A DNA stretch of 15,153 nucleotides from Pseudomonadota bacterium. GTDB taxonomy: Bacteria; Pseudomonadota; Alphaproteobacteria; Caulobacterales; Caulobacteraceae. The notes below the pieces were generated by a model. It was not told the origin of the DNA and ran no database searches. It saw only the letters and a list, made by a program, of their open reading frames with translations. The position numbers and the translations under genes were made by a program. The DNA lies in contig JAEXJH010000317.1 in NCBI GenBank assembly GCA_023445955.1, positions 1 through 15,153 of the forward strand. Direction: 5' to 3'. Below are positions 14,133 to 15,153 of this stretch, piece after piece (positions within the stretch are counted from its first letter, which is position 1; each line of letters starts with the position of its first letter).

Positions 14133-14722
14133 CGCCTGTTACGCTCGCGTCCAAGAGCTCGGCGCGTCAGATGATCCTGAAGAACGCCGGCGTCGCCTTC
14201 GAGGCGGTCAGTCCGGGCGTCGACGAGGACGCGGCCAAGGCTGCTCTGCTGGCCGAGGCGGTCACGCCGCGCGACATCGCCGACGCCTTGGCCGAGATGA
14301 AGGCGGTCAAGGTCTCGGCCAAGCGACCGGGCCTGGTGATCGGCGCCGACCAGACGTTGGATCTCAAGGGCAAGCTGTTCGACAAGGCCGAAACCCTGGC
14401 GCAGGCCCGCGAGCATCTGCTCGAGCTGCGCGGCACGACCCACAAGCTGCACTCGGCCGTGGTCGTGGCCCGCGACGGCCAGCCGATCTGGCGGATCGTC
14501 GAGAGCGCCAAGCTGTCGGTCCGTCCGTTCAGCGACACGTGGCTCGACGCCTATATAGAGCGGCGCGGCGAGGCCCTGCTGTGGTCGGTCGGTTGCTACG
14601 AGCTGGAAAGCGAGGGCGTGCAGCTGTTCGACGCCGTCGACGGCGACTACTTCACCATCCTGGGCCTGCCGCTGATCGGCCTGCTCGACTTCTTGCGCCT
14701 CCACGGAGCCTTGGCTGCATGA
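14129..14722 (+). CDS. maf: Maf-family nucleoside triphosphate pyrophosphatase
   Basis: A 197-residue Maf/YceF-type pyrophosphatase that hydrolyses non-canonical or modified nucleotides and is thought to protect nucleic acids or arrest division. It has the N-terminal [16 protein letters not shown] (6-21), where members usually have S-x-R-R, and GADQTLDL (72-79), [15 protein letters not shown], and the C-terminal [18 protein letters not shown]. Length is normal. The ATG at 14129 overlaps the ppsR stop (ATGA), and the stop overlaps the aroE start (ATGA), so ppsR-maf-aroE are translationally coupled. Substrate preference (dTTP/UTP versus m7GTP type) cannot be assigned with confidence. Confidence 0.92.
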   Translation: MTPVTLASKSSARQMILKNAGVAFEAVSPGVDEDAAKAALLAEAVTPRDIADALAEMKAVKVSAKRPGLVIGADQTLDLKGKLFDKAETLAQAREHLLELRGTTHKLHSAVVVARDGQPIWRIVESAKLSVRPFSDTWLDAYIERRGEALLWSVGCYELESEGVQLFDAVDGDYFTILGLPLIGLLDFLRLHGALAA

Positions 14723-15117
14723 CGATTTCCGGAGCCGCCATCGTCGGCGGCGTCTGCGGCGCACCGATCAAGCACTCGATGAGCCCGCTGATCCACAATG
14801 CCTGGATCGCGGCGGCCGGCCTCGACGCGGCCTATGTGCCCTTCGCGCCGACGCCTGAGACGTTCGAGACCTTCGTGAACGGCTTGCGGGGCGGGGCGAT
14901 CAAGGGCTTGAACGTCACCATTCCCTTCAAGGAACGCGCTCTGGCGCTGGCCGACCAGGCCAGCGACCTGGCCAGGATGGCGGGCGCGGCGAACCTGCTG
15001 ATCTTCGAGGCCGATGGCTCGATCCACGCCGACAACACCGATGGCCCCGGTCTGTTGGGCGCGATCGACGAACAGGCGGCGGGGTTCGAGGTCTCGGCCG
15101 CGCCGGTCGTGATCCTC
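14719..15117 (+). CDS. aroE: Shikimate dehydrogenase AroE, N-terminal part (truncated by adapter sequence)
   Basis: AroE reduces 3-dehydroshikimate to shikimate with NADPH in aromatic amino-acid synthesis. The first 133 residues are present, with the shikimate-binding [14 protein letters not shown] (14-27), the catalytic Lys71 in NVTIPFKE (65-72) and the Asn/Asp of [12 protein letters not shown] (104-115). The start ATG at 14719 overlaps the maf stop by 4 bases. The genuine sequence stops at VVIL, just before the expected NADP-binding GAGG motif. The bases from 15118 match sequencing adapter rather than aroE, so the apparent TGA at 15136-15138 is not a real stop. The remaining half of the gene lies outside this contig. 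Confidence 0.94.
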
Positions 15118-15153
15118 CTGTGTCGTATACACATCTGACGCGGCCGCCGACTA
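15118..15153 (+). other. Residual Nextera/Tn5 sequencing adapter at contig end
   Basis: The last 36 bases align to the Nextera read-through adapter, which starts with the Tn5 mosaic end. They begin CTGTGTCG where the adapter has CTGTCTCT, then match TATACACATCTGACGC exactly over 16 bases, then GGCCGCCGA where it has TGCCGACGA. The four mismatches are all substitutions to G or C. The aroE protein stops making sense at exactly this point. This is an artefact, not biology. Confidence 0.93.

Noticed and set aside
15118..15153. Tn5-like mosaic end as evidence for transposon insertion in aroE
   Set aside because: The bases after the mosaic end continue into Nextera adapter sequence and the contig stops there, so library adapter is the simpler explanation.

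Overview
The window is a high-GC alphaproteobacterial chromosome segment that I assign to Caulobacter, C. vibrioides/C. crescentus-like. The ParB sequence, the gene order (holA / parB-parA-rsmG-mnmG / mnmE / rho / hemJ-hemH-hemE / origin / ppsR-maf-aroE), CtrA boxes of the form TTAA-N7-TTAA, GANTC (CcrM) sites and parS sites all fit. It runs from the centromere to the replication origin. The last 36 bases appear to be Nextera sequencing adapter, so this is probably the end of a draft contig.

Layout. Bases 1-285 hold the 3' end of holA. Bases 286-686, between convergent holA and parB, hold a 139-bp near-perfect palindromic element and a parB terminator candidate. Bases 687-4928 (minus strand) are the tightly packed operon mnmG-rsmG-parA-parB. 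Bases 4929-5099 are an intergenic control region with a hairpin, three GANTC sites, two parS sites and a consensus DnaA box. Bases 5100-6690 (minus) are a DUF6489 gene followed by mnmE. Bases 6815-8475 (plus) are a coupled pair, dienelactone hydrolase and quinone oxidoreductase. A bidirectional terminator separates them from rho (minus), which carries a one-base deletion in this sequence. Bases 10244-12780 (minus) are the haem genes hemE-hemH-hemJ. Bases 12781-13258 are the origin (Cori). Bases 13227 onward (plus) are ppsR, maf and truncated aroE.

How it works together. ParA and ParB act on the parS cluster (five candidates at 3345-7918), about 5-10 kb from the origin. This is the classical Caulobacter partition locus. 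Several parS sites lie inside mnmG, mnmE and the quinone oxidoreductase gene, where they are read as ordinary codons. MnmG and MnmE form one tRNA-modification enzyme, and RsmG methylates 16S rRNA. HemE, HemH and HemJ cover three late steps of haem synthesis. The origin has four exact CtrA boxes, an AT-rich stretch, a DnaA G-box and four GANTC sites. Two CtrA/DnaA elements overlap the first codons of ppsR.

I did not find an undescribed system. The most useful second looks are the long palindrome beside parB, the DnaA box between two parS sites, the way coding frame shapes the embedded parS sites, the rho frameshift and the adapter tail. There are no tRNA, rRNA, CRISPR or insertion-sequence features that I can support.
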